Shown piece by piece: positions 6,947-14,575 of a stretch of DNA of 18,470 nt; the first letter of the stretch is position 1; each line of letters opens with the position of its first letter. The stretch spans positions 1 through 18,470 of the forward strand of contig DAOUQS010000010.1 in assembly GCA_030625465.1 (NCBI GenBank). Reading direction: 5' to 3'. Made by a program: the position numbers and the translations under genes. The DNA is from Amylibacter sp. GTDB lineage: Bacteria > Pseudomonadota > Alphaproteobacteria > Rhodobacterales > Rhodobacteraceae. The notes under the pieces are model-generated. The model was not told the origin of the DNA. It saw only the letters and a program-made list of their open reading frames with translations, and made no database searches.

Positions 6947-7600
6947 ATGAGACCAATTTTATCAAAGAAAATCCCAGTTCACGAACAGGTTTACCGTAGG
7001 CTACGCGAGAAAATCCTTTATGGAGAACTTGCGCCGGGGCAGGCTGTAACAATCTACGGTCTGGTTGATGAACTGAATGTGGGTATGACACCGGTACGCG
7101 AAGCAATCCGGCGGCTGACGGCGGAAGGTGCTTTGGTGTTTCAGGGTAATCGTAGGGTTTGCCTGCCTGAAATAAACCAACGGGAGTTTGCGGATTTGGT
7201 GTTTGTCCGGCGAACGCTGGAACCAAAATTGGCTATTATGGCCGCTGAAAAAGCAACCGCTGCGACGATTGATGAAATGCGTGAAGCTGATGCAAGAATT
7301 GATTCTGCAATCTCGCAAGGGAATGCGCGCGACTATATGATGTATAACCACCAGTTCCACTTCATCCTTTATGCATGCGCGCAATCAGATCTTTTGCATT
7401 CTATTGTTTCAATGCTTTGGCTGCGTTACGGGCCGCTTTACAGGGTTATTTCCGGAAAGTGGGGGACTGCACAATTGGCGGATTGTCATGATGAAACTAT
7501 AGCTGCATTGATTGCAAATGATCCAAAGGCTGTTGGCGCGGCAGTTTTGAAAGATATAGAGCAGGGTTTTGACATTGTGGAAAAATCTTTAATTAAATAA
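6947..7600 (+). CDS. GntR-family transcriptional regulator with FCD domain, probable putrescine regulator
   Basis: The 217-residue protein has a winged-helix DNA-binding domain (about 8-76: VHEQVYRRLREKILYGELAPG, then MTPVREAIRRLTAEGALVFQG) and an all-helical FCD effector domain (about 80-212). FCD proteins usually bind an acid or amine metabolite, often with a metal held by an Asp and His residues. Here Asn134, His138 (NHQFH) and His181 (CHDET) are present, but the expected last histidine seems replaced near Asp203. An in-frame stop at 6935-6937 fixes the start at or after 6947. AGTAGG abuts the ATG too closely for a normal ribosome site, so translation may be leaderless or weak. Its divergent position between potF and an aminotransferase, and the twin palindromes, suggest control by putrescine or a product of it. 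Confidence 0.87.
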   Translation: MRPILSKKIPVHEQVYRRLREKILYGELAPGQAVTIYGLVDELNVGMTPVREAIRRLTAEGALVFQGNRRVCLPEINQREFADLVFVRRTLEPKLAIMAAEKATAATIDEMREADARIDSAISQGNARDYMMYNHQFHFILYACAQSDLLHSIVSMLWLRYGPLYRVISGKWGTAQLADCHDETIAALIANDPKAVGAAVLKDIEQGFDIVEKSLIK

Positions 7601-7615
7601 TTTGATCAAATTATT
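7596..7615. promoter_or_regulatory. Palindromic operator before the aminotransferase gene, probable GntR site
   Basis: AATAATTTGATCAAATTATT is a perfect 20-bp palindrome. It overlaps the stop codon of the regulator gene (7598-7600) and the first bases of a promoter-like TTGACG. It shares ATTTGATCAAAT with the potF leader palindrome. Confidence 0.75.
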
Positions 7616-7642
7616 GACGTGAGCGGTTCTTTTTGATTAAGT
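7614..7642 (+). promoter_or_regulatory. Candidate promoter of the aminotransferase gene
   Basis: TTGACG (7614-7619) and TTAAGT (7637-7642) are 17 bases apart. The -35 box fits well, the -10 box poorly. The -35 box shares two bases with the palindrome, so an operator-bound repressor would cover RNA polymerase contacts. Confidence 0.45.
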
Positions 7643-7678
7643 CGGTGAATATCTAATATTGCCGAACTGAGAGCACCC

Positions 7679-9073
7679 ATGAAACGCATTGATAATCACC
7701 AGCCCACCGAAGAGATGCAAGCACTTGATGCAGCACACCATATGCACCCTTTTACTGCCAATGGCGAACTTGCCGAAAAAGGCGTGCGGATTATTACGCA
7801 CGCCAAAGGCGCCTGTATCACCGATAGTGAAGGTGTGGAAATTCTGGATGCGATGGCAGGGCTTTGGTGTGTCAACATCGGCTATGGCCGTAAGGAACTT
7901 GCGGATGTGGCCAGTGCGCAGATGCAGCAGCTACCCTATTACAATACGTTTTTCCAAACCAGTCACCCGCCGGTGATCGCCCTGTCTGCGCGCTTGGCCG
8001 AACTGGCCCCGGCACATATCAATAATGTATTTTTCGCAGGCTCCGGCTCGGAAGCCAATGACACCAATATCCGCCTTGTGCGCCACTATTGGGCATTGAA
8101 AGGCAAGCCGTCGAAGAAAACAATTATCAGCCGCCACAATGCCTATCATGGGTCAAGCATGGGCAGTGCCAGTCTGGGTGGAATGCAAGGCATGCATGCC
8201 CAGGGTGGCATGCCGATCCCTGATATTACCCATATCGCGCAACCCTATTGGTACGGTGAAGGTGGTGATATGTCACCAGAGGAATTCGGGTTGGAACGCG
8301 CGCGTGCGCTGGAAGCGGAAATAGATCGGCTGGGCGAAGACAATGTCGCGGCTTTTATCGGTGAACCTGTACAGGGTGCGGGTGCGGTTATCATTCCTCC
8401 GGAAACCTATTGGCCGGAAATCCAGCGGATATGCAAAGAGCGCAATATTTTGCTGATCGCGGATGAGGTGATCTGCGGTTTCGGGCGCACCGGAAACTGG
8501 TTTGGCTGTGATACCTTGGGCATCAAGGCTGATATCATGACCATCGCCAAGGGCCTAAGCTCTGGCTATATGCCGATCGGTGGTTCGATGGTCAGTGATG
8601 AGGTTGCTGCCGTGATTGGTGGCGATGAGTTTGCACATGGCTATACCTATTCGGGTCACCCTGTGGCCAGTGCGGTTGCATTGGAAAACCTGCGTATCAT
8701 CGACGAGGAAAATATCGTGGGTTATGTGCGTGACGACATTGGCCCGTATCTGCAGAAAAAATGGAAAGCCCTGGCCGACCATCCGCTGGTGGGTGAGGCC
8801 CGAATGATAGGTATGATGGGCGCGTTAGAATTGTCGCCTGATAAAGCCAACCGTGCGGCATTTGCCAGCGATAAGGGGACTGTCGGATTGATGTGCCGGG
8901 AGCGTTGCTTTGCAAATAATGTGATTATTCGCCATGTAGGCGACGCGATGATCATCTCACCGCCTTTGACATTGACCAGGGATGAGGCCGATTTGTTGAT
9001 CGAACGAGCGACAAAAGCACTGGATGAAACCTATGCGCAACTGAAGGCCAAAGGTCTGATGAAGGCGGCTTAA
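7679..9073 (+). CDS. Class III PLP-dependent omega-aminotransferase, probably putrescine-pyruvate type
   Basis: The 464-residue enzyme is a fold-type I aminotransferase that moves a terminal amino group to a keto acid. Seen are LDAMAGLWCVNIGYGR (about 59-74), the phosphate-binding FFAGSGSEANDTNIRL (about 119-134), RHNAYHGSSMGSASLGG (about 154-170), the cofactor aspartate in LLIADEVICGFGRTG and the Schiff-base lysine Lys291 in TIAKGLSSGYMPIGGS. Length and motifs fit the SpuC-like group that uses putrescine and pyruvate to give 4-aminobutanal and alanine; relatives in the same family use beta-alanine, taurine or GABA, and sequence alone does not separate them. Substrate is inferred from the PotF-like importer and shared palindrome. 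No aldehyde dehydrogenase gene lies here, so the next step must be encoded elsewhere. GAGAG precedes the ATG. Confidence 0.87.
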   Translation: MKRIDNHQPTEEMQALDAAHHMHPFTANGELAEKGVRIITHAKGACITDSEGVEILDAMAGLWCVNIGYGRKELADVASAQMQQLPYYNTFFQTSHPPVIALSARLAELAPAHINNVFFAGSGSEANDTNIRLVRHYWALKGKPSKKTIISRHNAYHGSSMGSASLGGMQGMHAQGGMPIPDITHIAQPYWYGEGGDMSPEEFGLERARALEAEIDRLGEDNVAAFIGEPVQGAGAVIIPPETYWPEIQRICKERNILLIADEVICGFGRTGNWFGCDTLGIKADIMTIAKGLSSGYMPIGGSMVSDEVAAVIGGDEFAHGYTYSGHPVASAVALENLRIIDEENIVGYVRDDIGPYLQKKWKALADHPLVGEARMIGMMGALELSPDKANRAAFASDKGTVGLMCRERCFANNVIIRHVGDAMIISPPLTLTRDEADLLIERATKALDETYAQLKAKGLMKAA

Positions 9074-9158
9074 CTTCAAGGGGCTTTATGTAGATAGATA
9101 ACATGATGAAGTTATGCATCCAATTTCTTATATTGATTACATTGGGGGGTAATAGTAC

Positions 9159-9170
9159 TTACTTAAGTAA
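9159..9170. repeat. 12-bp perfect palindrome before the sulfotransferase gene
   Basis: TTACTTAAGTAA is its own reverse complement and ends 17 bases before the ATG at 9188. It may be an operator or simply reflect AT-rich composition. Confidence 0.35.
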
Positions 9171-9187
9171 AAATACGAGAGTTATAA

Positions 9188-10156
9188 ATGCTTTATATAC
9201 ATATTGGTTCTCAGAAAACGGGTTCAACGGCCATTCAGGGTTTTTTGTATAATAATAGGCAGGCCTTAAAACAGGCAGGCTTTAATTACGTTCGATCCGG
9301 ACGAAAAAAATCTGCCCATAACGGTATGAATTTTCTGTTTAAACGCGGAAATGCCCAAACTGTTTGTGATGATATTGTTGCCGAGATTGAAGCTAGTCCT
9401 GTTGATAACCATATAATCTCTAGCGAGCTTTTTTTTCGAGAAGGTGTTGCTTTGGGATTAAGAGAACATTTTCCTGAACGTATTATAAAACAAACAAAAA
9501 TAATTTGCTACTTACGGCGCCAAGATAAATACATTGAATCAGTGTATAAACAGTCCGTTAAAAATGGCCGCATTCCGCCTAATTCACAAAAGTTTCTGGC
9601 CCGGAAACAAAACAACCTTGTTTATTCTAAGGCGCTATCAGCGTTTTCAAAAGTATTCGGTCAAAATAATATTATTGTGCAGGCTTTTGAGCGATCAAAT
9701 TTTCCAGAGGGCGACATCATCAAAGATTTTGCTCAAGCTATTGGACTTAGCCTGACCCATAAATTTAAGTTTCCGAGTGAAATTTCAAATAAATCACTTT
9801 CAGTGCAGGTCTCGGAAATACTTGGTGTGGTAAATAAGTGCACAAATTTCAACAGTCGCGTAATTATTAGGGAAATCATTCGTTTAAACCCTGATGGTGC
9901 GATGTACTCAGATGATGTTTTTGATCTTGAGGTTCGTCGAGAACTGTTAAAGCAGTGCGCGCCTGATATAGAATTAGTCCGCGCTACGTATTGTCCAGAA
10001 AAAGAAAAACTTTTTAATCTTGATGATCTCGCACTAAATAAACCTGATTTATATCCTGATCCTGAAACGCAATTATTACGTACTAAACAAGCTATTAATG
10101 CTGTTTTTCAAGCGATAGGGAATATTGAATCGGCTAAAATTGCACCACCAGAGTAA
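9188..10156 (+). CDS. Sulfotransferase-like protein, AT-rich and probably acquired
   Basis: The 322-residue protein begins with HIGSQKTGSTAIQGFL (5-20), the P-loop-like 5'-phosphosulfate-binding motif of PAPS-dependent sulfotransferases in the form common in bacteria (HIGxxKTGTTSIQ). ISSELFF (about 77-83) and YLRRQDKYIESVYKQSVKNG (108-127) follow; Arg110/Arg111 and Ser118 fit the 3'-phosphate-binding site. Such enzymes sulfate carbohydrates, lipids or other acceptors; the acceptor is unknown. Base composition is clearly lower in GC than in neighbours: 16 of 60 bases at 9481-9540 against 33 of 60 in pyc at 10921-10980. It stands alone between two metabolic genes with no glycan cluster nearby, consistent with transfer. 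GAG at 9176-9180 precedes the ATG. Family assignment is fairly sure, function is not. Confidence 0.75.
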   Translation: MLYIHIGSQKTGSTAIQGFLYNNRQALKQAGFNYVRSGRKKSAHNGMNFLFKRGNAQTVCDDIVAEIEASPVDNHIISSELFFREGVALGLREHFPERIIKQTKIICYLRRQDKYIESVYKQSVKNGRIPPNSQKFLARKQNNLVYSKALSAFSKVFGQNNIIVQAFERSNFPEGDIIKDFAQAIGLSLTHKFKFPSEISNKSLSVQVSEILGVVNKCTNFNSRVIIREIIRLNPDGAMYSDDVFDLEVRRELLKQCAPDIELVRATYCPEKEKLFNLDDLALNKPDLYPDPETQLLRTKQAINAVFQAIGNIESAKIAPPE

Positions 10157-10202
10157 ATATTGCTGTTTGCCGTATCTTACCCCGGTAGGTACAATTTCGG
10201 TG

Positions 10203-10231
10203 TTGACGCAATAGGTGTCGCATTCTTTAAC
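10203..10231 (+). promoter_or_regulatory. Candidate promoter for pyruvate carboxylase
   Basis: TTGACG (10203-10208) and TTTAAC (10226-10231) are spaced by 17 bases, matching five and four consensus positions. It lies about 70 bases upstream of pyc. An imperfect inverted repeat, CTATAGC/GCTGTATAG (10237-10255), lies in the would-be leader. Confidence 0.45.
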
Positions 10232-10300
10232 GGCATCTATAGCGTAGCTGTATAGTAAGCATATATTCGCGACGATTCTTTTGCCTTTTGGGGGGCCTTC

Positions 10301-13300
10301 ATGACCAATTTTTCGAAAATCCTGATAGCCAACCGTGGTGAGATTGCCATCCGTATCATGCGGGCCGCCAATGAGATGGGCAAGCGTACGGTTGCGATTT
10401 ATGCCGAAGAGGACAAGCTTGGCCTGCACCGTTTCAAAGCGGATGAGGCTTATCGCATCGGGATTGGCATGGGGCCGGTCGCAGCTTACCTGAGTATCGA
10501 AGAGATTATCCGCGTGGCGAAAATGTCAGGCGCGGATGCGATCCATCCGGGCTACGGTTTGTTATCGGAAAACCCTGCGTTTGTGGATGCCTGCGAAGCG
10601 GCGGGGATCAAGTTTATCGGCCCGAAAGCGGCCACTATGCGTAAGCTGGGGGATAAAGCCTCGGCGCGTCGTGTGGCGATGGATGCTGGTGTTCCTGTTG
10701 TGCCGGCGACCGATATTTTGCCCGACGATATGGACAAGGTGCGCCGCATGGCGGATGAAGTTGGCTATCCGTTTATGCTGAAAGCCAGCTGGGGTGGCGG
10801 CGGTCGCGGTATGCGCCGGATTATGCACGAAGGTGAGCTGGAAAACCTTGTCCTGGAAGGCCGCCGCGAAGCGCAAGCTGCCTTTGGCAATGGCGACGGT
10901 TATCTGGAACGGCTTGTGCAACGGGCGCGCCACGTGGAAGTGCAAATTCTGGGTGACAGTCACGGCGAGATTTACCATTTGTTTGAACGCGACTGCTCGG
11001 TGCAGCGGCGCAACCAAAAAGTGGTCGAACGTGCGCCTGCGCCATATTTAAGCGACGAACAACGCGCCGAGATTTGTGCGCTGGGCCGCAAAATCTGCGC
11101 CCATGTGGGCTATGAATGTGCCGGCACGGTCGAGTTCCTGATGGATATGGATACGGATGAGTTTTTCTTCATCGAAGTGAACCCGCGCGTTCAGGTGGAA
11201 CACACCGTGACAGAAGAAGTCACCGGCATTGATATTGTGCGGGCGCAAATCCTGATCGCCGAAGGCAAAACACTGGCCGAGGCGACAGGCAAACCCGCGC
11301 AAAGTGACATCACCCTGAACGGTCATGCGCTGCAAACGCGGATCACCACAGAAGACCCGCAAAACAATTTCATCCCCGACTATGGCCGGATCACGGCCTA
11401 CCGCTCGGCTACGGGTATGGGGGTGCGCCTTGACGGTGGCACGGCTTATTCGGGGGCGGTTATTACGCGCTATTACGATAGCTTGTTGGTCAAGATCACC
11501 TGTTCCGGCCCGACACCGGAATTTGCAATTGCACGGATGGATCGTGCATTGCGCGAGTTCCGTATTCGCGGGGTCAGTACAAATATTGCCTTTGTTATCA
11601 ATCTGTTGAAGCACCAGATATTTCTTGATAACAGTTACACAACGACGTTTATCGACAACGCAACCGATCTGTTCAAGTTCAAACCGCGCCGCGATAGGGC
11701 GACTAAAATCCTGAACTATATTGCGGATATTACCGTCAACGGCCACCCTGATGTAGAGGGTCGGGCCAAGCCTGATGCACACGCCAAAATACCAATGCCC
11801 CCTGCCAACCACACAAGCGAACTTGCCTATGGCACGCGCAACCTGCTGGAGGAAAAAGGCCCGCAGGCGGTTGCTGACTGGATGACGGCGCAAAAGCAGT
11901 TGCTGATCACTGACACGACCATGCGCGACGGGCACCAGTCATTGCTGGCCACGCGGATGCGCTCACATGACATGATCAAAGTGGCCGATGCCTATGCGCA
12001 TAATCTGCCGCAATTGTTCAGTATGGAATGCTGGGGTGGTGCGACGTTTGATGTGGCGTATCGCTTCTTGCAGGAATGTCCGTGGCAGCGGTTGCGTGAC
12101 TTGCGCAAGGCGATGCCGAACCTGATGACGCAAATGTTGCTGCGCGCCAGCAACGGGGTTGGATATACCAACTACCCTGACAATGTGGTGCAGGAATTTG
12201 TCCGCCAAGCGGCCAAAACCGGTGTTGATGTGTTCCGTGTGTTTGACAGTCTGAACTGGGTTGAAAACATGCGTGTCGCAATGGATGCGGTGGTGGAAAA
12301 TGGCAAGATCTGTGAAGGCACGATTTGTTATACGGGCGATATTCTTGACCCCAATCGGGCCAAATATGATCTGAAATATTATGTGGCGATGGGGCAAGAC
12401 CTGAAAGCGGCGGGCGCGCATGTTCTGGGTCTGAAAGACATGGCGGGCTTGTTGAAACCCGCGGCGGCAAGTGTGTTGGTTAAAGCTTTGAAGCAAGAGG
12501 TCGGTCTGCCGATCCATTTTCACACCCATGATACATCGGGTATTGCGGCGGCCACCATATTGGCGGCGTCTGATGCCGGTGTGGATGCGGTCGATGTGGC
12601 GATGGATGCATTTTCAGGTGGTACATCGCAGCCCTGTCTGGGGTCGATTGTGGAAGCCTTGCGCAATACGGATCGTGACACGGGGCTGGATATTGATGCG
12701 ATCCGCGAAATTTCAGATTACTGGGAAGCGGTGCGTGGGCAATATGCGGCGTTTGAAAGCAGCTTGGCCGCACCCGCATCGGAAGTTTACCTGCATGAAA
12801 TGCCGGGCGGGCAATATACCAACCTGAAAGCACAGGCGCGTAGCTTGGGGCTGGAAGATCGTTGGCCTTTGGTAGCGAAAACCTATGCGGATGTGAACCA
12901 GATGTTCGGTGATATTGTTAAAGTGACACCAAGTTCCAAGGTTGTCGGTGACATGGCATTGATGATGGTAACGCAGGATTTAACCCGCGATCAAGTGGAA
13001 GACCCTGCTGTTGATGTGGCTTTCCCCGACAGTGTAATAGATATGATGAAGGGCAATCTGGGGCAGCCTCCGGGTGGTTTCCCGAAAGATTTTGTCGCAA
13101 AAGTTCTGAAAGGCAAGGCACCCGATACGTCGCGCCCCGGTGAACATCTTGCACCGCTTGATCTGGAAGCGGCGCGTGCTGAAGTGTCAAAGGAACTGGA
13201 AGGTTTGCAAATTGATGATGAAGACCTGAACGGTTATTTGATGTATCCGAAGGTCTATCTGGACTATATGGGGCGGCACCGTCTTTATGGTCCGGTGCGC

Positions 13301-13747
13301 ACTTTGCCGACCAAGACGTTCTTTTATGGAATGAAATCCGGTGAAGAGATCAGCGCCGAAATTGACCCCGGAAAAACTTTGGAAATCCTGATGCAGGCGG
13401 TTGGCGAAACCGATGACGCAGGTGAGGCGCGGGTGTTCTTTGAACTGAACGGCCAGCCGCGCACCGTGCGTGTGCGCAACCGCAAAGCAACTGCGACCAC
13501 GCTAAAACGGGCGCAGGTTGAGGCGGGGAATGCCGCACATGTGGGTGCCCCTATGCCGGGTGTGATTTCATCAGTTGTGGTAAGTGTCGGCCAAGAGGTA
13601 AAACAGGGTGATCTGTTGTGTACGATAGAAGCTATGAAAATGGAAACCGGGATTGCTGCGGAACAAGATGGCATTGTCAAAGCGATACATGCGCCTGCGG
13701 GCAGTCAGGTTGACGCCAAGGATCTGCTGGTCGAATTCGAAAGTTGA
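10301..13747 (+). CDS. pyc: Pyruvate carboxylase, single-chain biotin enzyme
   Basis: The enzyme makes oxaloacetate from pyruvate, bicarbonate and ATP, refilling the TCA cycle and feeding gluconeogenesis. All domains are in one 1148-residue chain, the normal length. The biotin carboxylase part (about 1-460) has KILIANRGEIAIRIMRAA, Lys161 with the glycine loop SWGGGGRGMR, and NPRVQVEHTVTEEVTGIDIV. The carboxyltransferase part (about 530-800) has DTTMRDGHQ (538-546), the lysine of KDMAG (Lys712) and the metal ligands in HFHTHD (His741, His743). An allosteric/tetramerisation stretch follows, and the C-terminal biotin carrier domain carries EAMKMETG with biotinylated Lys1113. A strong GGGGGG ribosome site precedes the ATG. 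Its stop is two bases before the phosphodiesterase gene. No residue looks missing. Confidence 0.98.
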   Translation: MTNFSKILIANRGEIAIRIMRAANEMGKRTVAIYAEEDKLGLHRFKADEAYRIGIGMGPVAAYLSIEEIIRVAKMSGADAIHPGYGLLSENPAFVDACEAAGIKFIGPKAATMRKLGDKASARRVAMDAGVPVVPATDILPDDMDKVRRMADEVGYPFMLKASWGGGGRGMRRIMHEGELENLVLEGRREAQAAFGNGDGYLERLVQRARHVEVQILGDSHGEIYHLFERDCSVQRRNQKVVERAPAPYLSDEQRAEICALGRKICAHVGYECAGTVEFLMDMDTDEFFFIEVNPRVQVEHTVTEEVTGIDIVRAQILIAEGKTLAEATGKPAQSDITLNGHALQTRITTEDPQNNFIPDYGRITAYRSATGMGVRLDGGTAYSGAVITRYYDSLLVKITCSGPTPEFAIARMDRALREFRIRGVSTNIAFVINLLKHQIFLDNSYTTTFIDNATDLFKFKPRRDRATKILNYIADITVNGHPDVEGRAKPDAHAKIPMPPANHTSELAYGTRNLLEEKGPQAVADWMTAQKQLLITDTTMRDGHQSLLATRMRSHDMIKVADAYAHNLPQLFSMECWGGATFDVAYRFLQECPWQRLRDLRKAMPNLMTQMLLRASNGVGYTNYPDNVVQEFVRQAAKTGVDVFRVFDSLNWVENMRVAMDAVVENGKICEGTICYTGDILDPNRAKYDLKYYVAMGQDLKAAGAHVLGLKDMAGLLKPAAASVLVKALKQEVGLPIHFHTHDTSGIAAATILAASDAGVDAVDVAMDAFSGGTSQPCLGSIVEALRNTDRDTGLDIDAIREISDYWEAVRGQYAAFESSLAAPASEVYLHEMPGGQYTNLKAQARSLGLEDRWPLVAKTYADVNQMFGDIVKVTPSSKVVGDMALMMVTQDLTRDQVEDPAVDVAFPDSVIDMMKGNLGQPPGGFPKDFVAKVLKGKAPDTSRPGEHLAPLDLEAARAEVSKELEGLQIDDEDLNGYLMYPKVYLDYMGRHRLYGPVRTLPTKTFFYGMKSGEEISAEIDPGKTLEILMQAVGETDDAGEARVFFELNGQPRTVRVRNRKATATTLKRAQVEAGNAAHVGAPMPGVISSVVVSVGQEVKQGDLLCTIEAMKMETGIAAEQDGIVKAIHAPAGSQVDAKDLLVEFES

Positions 13748-13749
13748 AA

Positions 13750-14529
13750 ATGACTAAGCTACTGGTTTTCGCGGATTTACATATCCAGAATGACCCCATC
13801 ATCGGGCTGGATCCGGTTGCGCGTTTTAAAGCGGCACTGGCCCATGCCTTGGCCAACCATATGGATGCGCAGGGTATTGTTTTGATGGGGGATTTAGTTC
13901 ACGGCGTGACCGCTGTTGAATACGAGATACTAAAATCCATCCTTGCCGATGTGCCCCTGCCGATCACCTATATGATGGGAAACCATGATCGCCGCGAAGT
14001 CTTTTTACAAGTGTTTGCGCAGGCCGCATTGGGCAGCAACGGGTTTGTCCAGTCGGCATTTGATCTGGGCGAATGGCGCGGTCTGACTTTGGATACGCTG
14101 GATGGCCCGCCTTATCTTGACGGGGTGCATTCCGGACGGTTGTGCCCGAACAGGCTGGCATGGCTTGCCGATCAGTTGGATCAGGCAAAAGACAAGCCCG
14201 TCGTTTTATTCACACATCACCCGTTAGGGGATATCGGTTTCCCGAAGATGGACCGGATCAGGCTGGAGAACGGGAAGGATGTGATCGACATGCTTAAGGC
14301 GCATCCAAGGCCCGTGCATGTCCTTTCGGGCCATGTTCACCGCACGGTTTCGGGCCAGTGGGACGGGATTTCCTATACCGGTTTCAAAAGCACATGCCAT
14401 CAGAACCCGCTGAACCTTCGTGGACAATACGCGTCTATGTCGGTGGATCAACCCGGTGCATACGGGGTGATCCTGTTCGATGGGCCAAATATTATTGTCC
14501 ATAGTGAGGATTATGCTTTGGCGCAGTAA
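13750..14529 (+). CDS. Calcineurin-like metallophosphoesterase, CpdA/Icc-type
   Basis: The 259-residue protein carries the full two-metal set of the class III cyclic nucleotide phosphodiesterase family: DLH (9-11), GDLVHG (47-52), GNHDRRE (77-83), FTHHPLGDIG (154-163) and GHVHR (194-198). Family members hydrolyse 3',5'-cAMP or related phosphodiesters; the true substrate here is not shown. I prefer the ATG at 13750 (MTKLLVFADLH), two bases after the pyc stop; a TTG at 13744 overlapping that stop would add two residues. No clear ribosome site is visible (only GAAAG), so translation is probably coupled to pyc. It ends 31 bases before the convergent pit stop. Confidence 0.85.
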   Translation: MTKLLVFADLHIQNDPIIGLDPVARFKAALAHALANHMDAQGIVLMGDLVHGVTAVEYEILKSILADVPLPITYMMGNHDRREVFLQVFAQAALGSNGFVQSAFDLGEWRGLTLDTLDGPPYLDGVHSGRLCPNRLAWLADQLDQAKDKPVVLFTHHPLGDIGFPKMDRIRLENGKDVIDMLKAHPRPVHVLSGHVHRTVSGQWDGISYTGFKSTCHQNPLNLRGQYASMSVDQPGAYGVILFDGPNIIVHSEDYALAQ

Positions 14530-14556
14530 GACGGGCTGTCGGATACGGTGTCTTAA

Positions 14557-14575
14557 ACCTTCATATGATGAAGGT
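14557..14575. terminator. Small hairpin at the phosphodiesterase/pit convergence
   Basis: ACCTTCAT (14557-14564) and ATGAAGGT (14568-14575) are perfect arms around three bases and overlap the pit stop codon. Neither strand has a strong T run after it, so it is at best a weak bidirectional terminator. Confidence 0.35.

Noticed and set aside
9103..9252. A 49-codon frame with a hydrophobic start before the sulfotransferase
   Set aside because: It overlaps the sulfotransferase start in another frame, lacks a ribosome site and sits in AT-rich DNA where short frames arise by chance.
11048..11935. A 295-codon open frame on the minus strand
   Set aside because: It lies wholly opposite the biotin carboxylase and linker part of pyc, has a low-complexity shadow composition rich in His, Arg and Cys, and no ribosome site.
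7679..13747. The idea that aminotransferase, sulfotransferase and pyc form one putrescine-to-oxaloacetate operon
   Set aside because: Gaps of 114 and 144 bases, a promoter-like element before pyc and the foreign composition of the middle gene argue for separate units; alanine/pyruvate cycling alone is too general a link.
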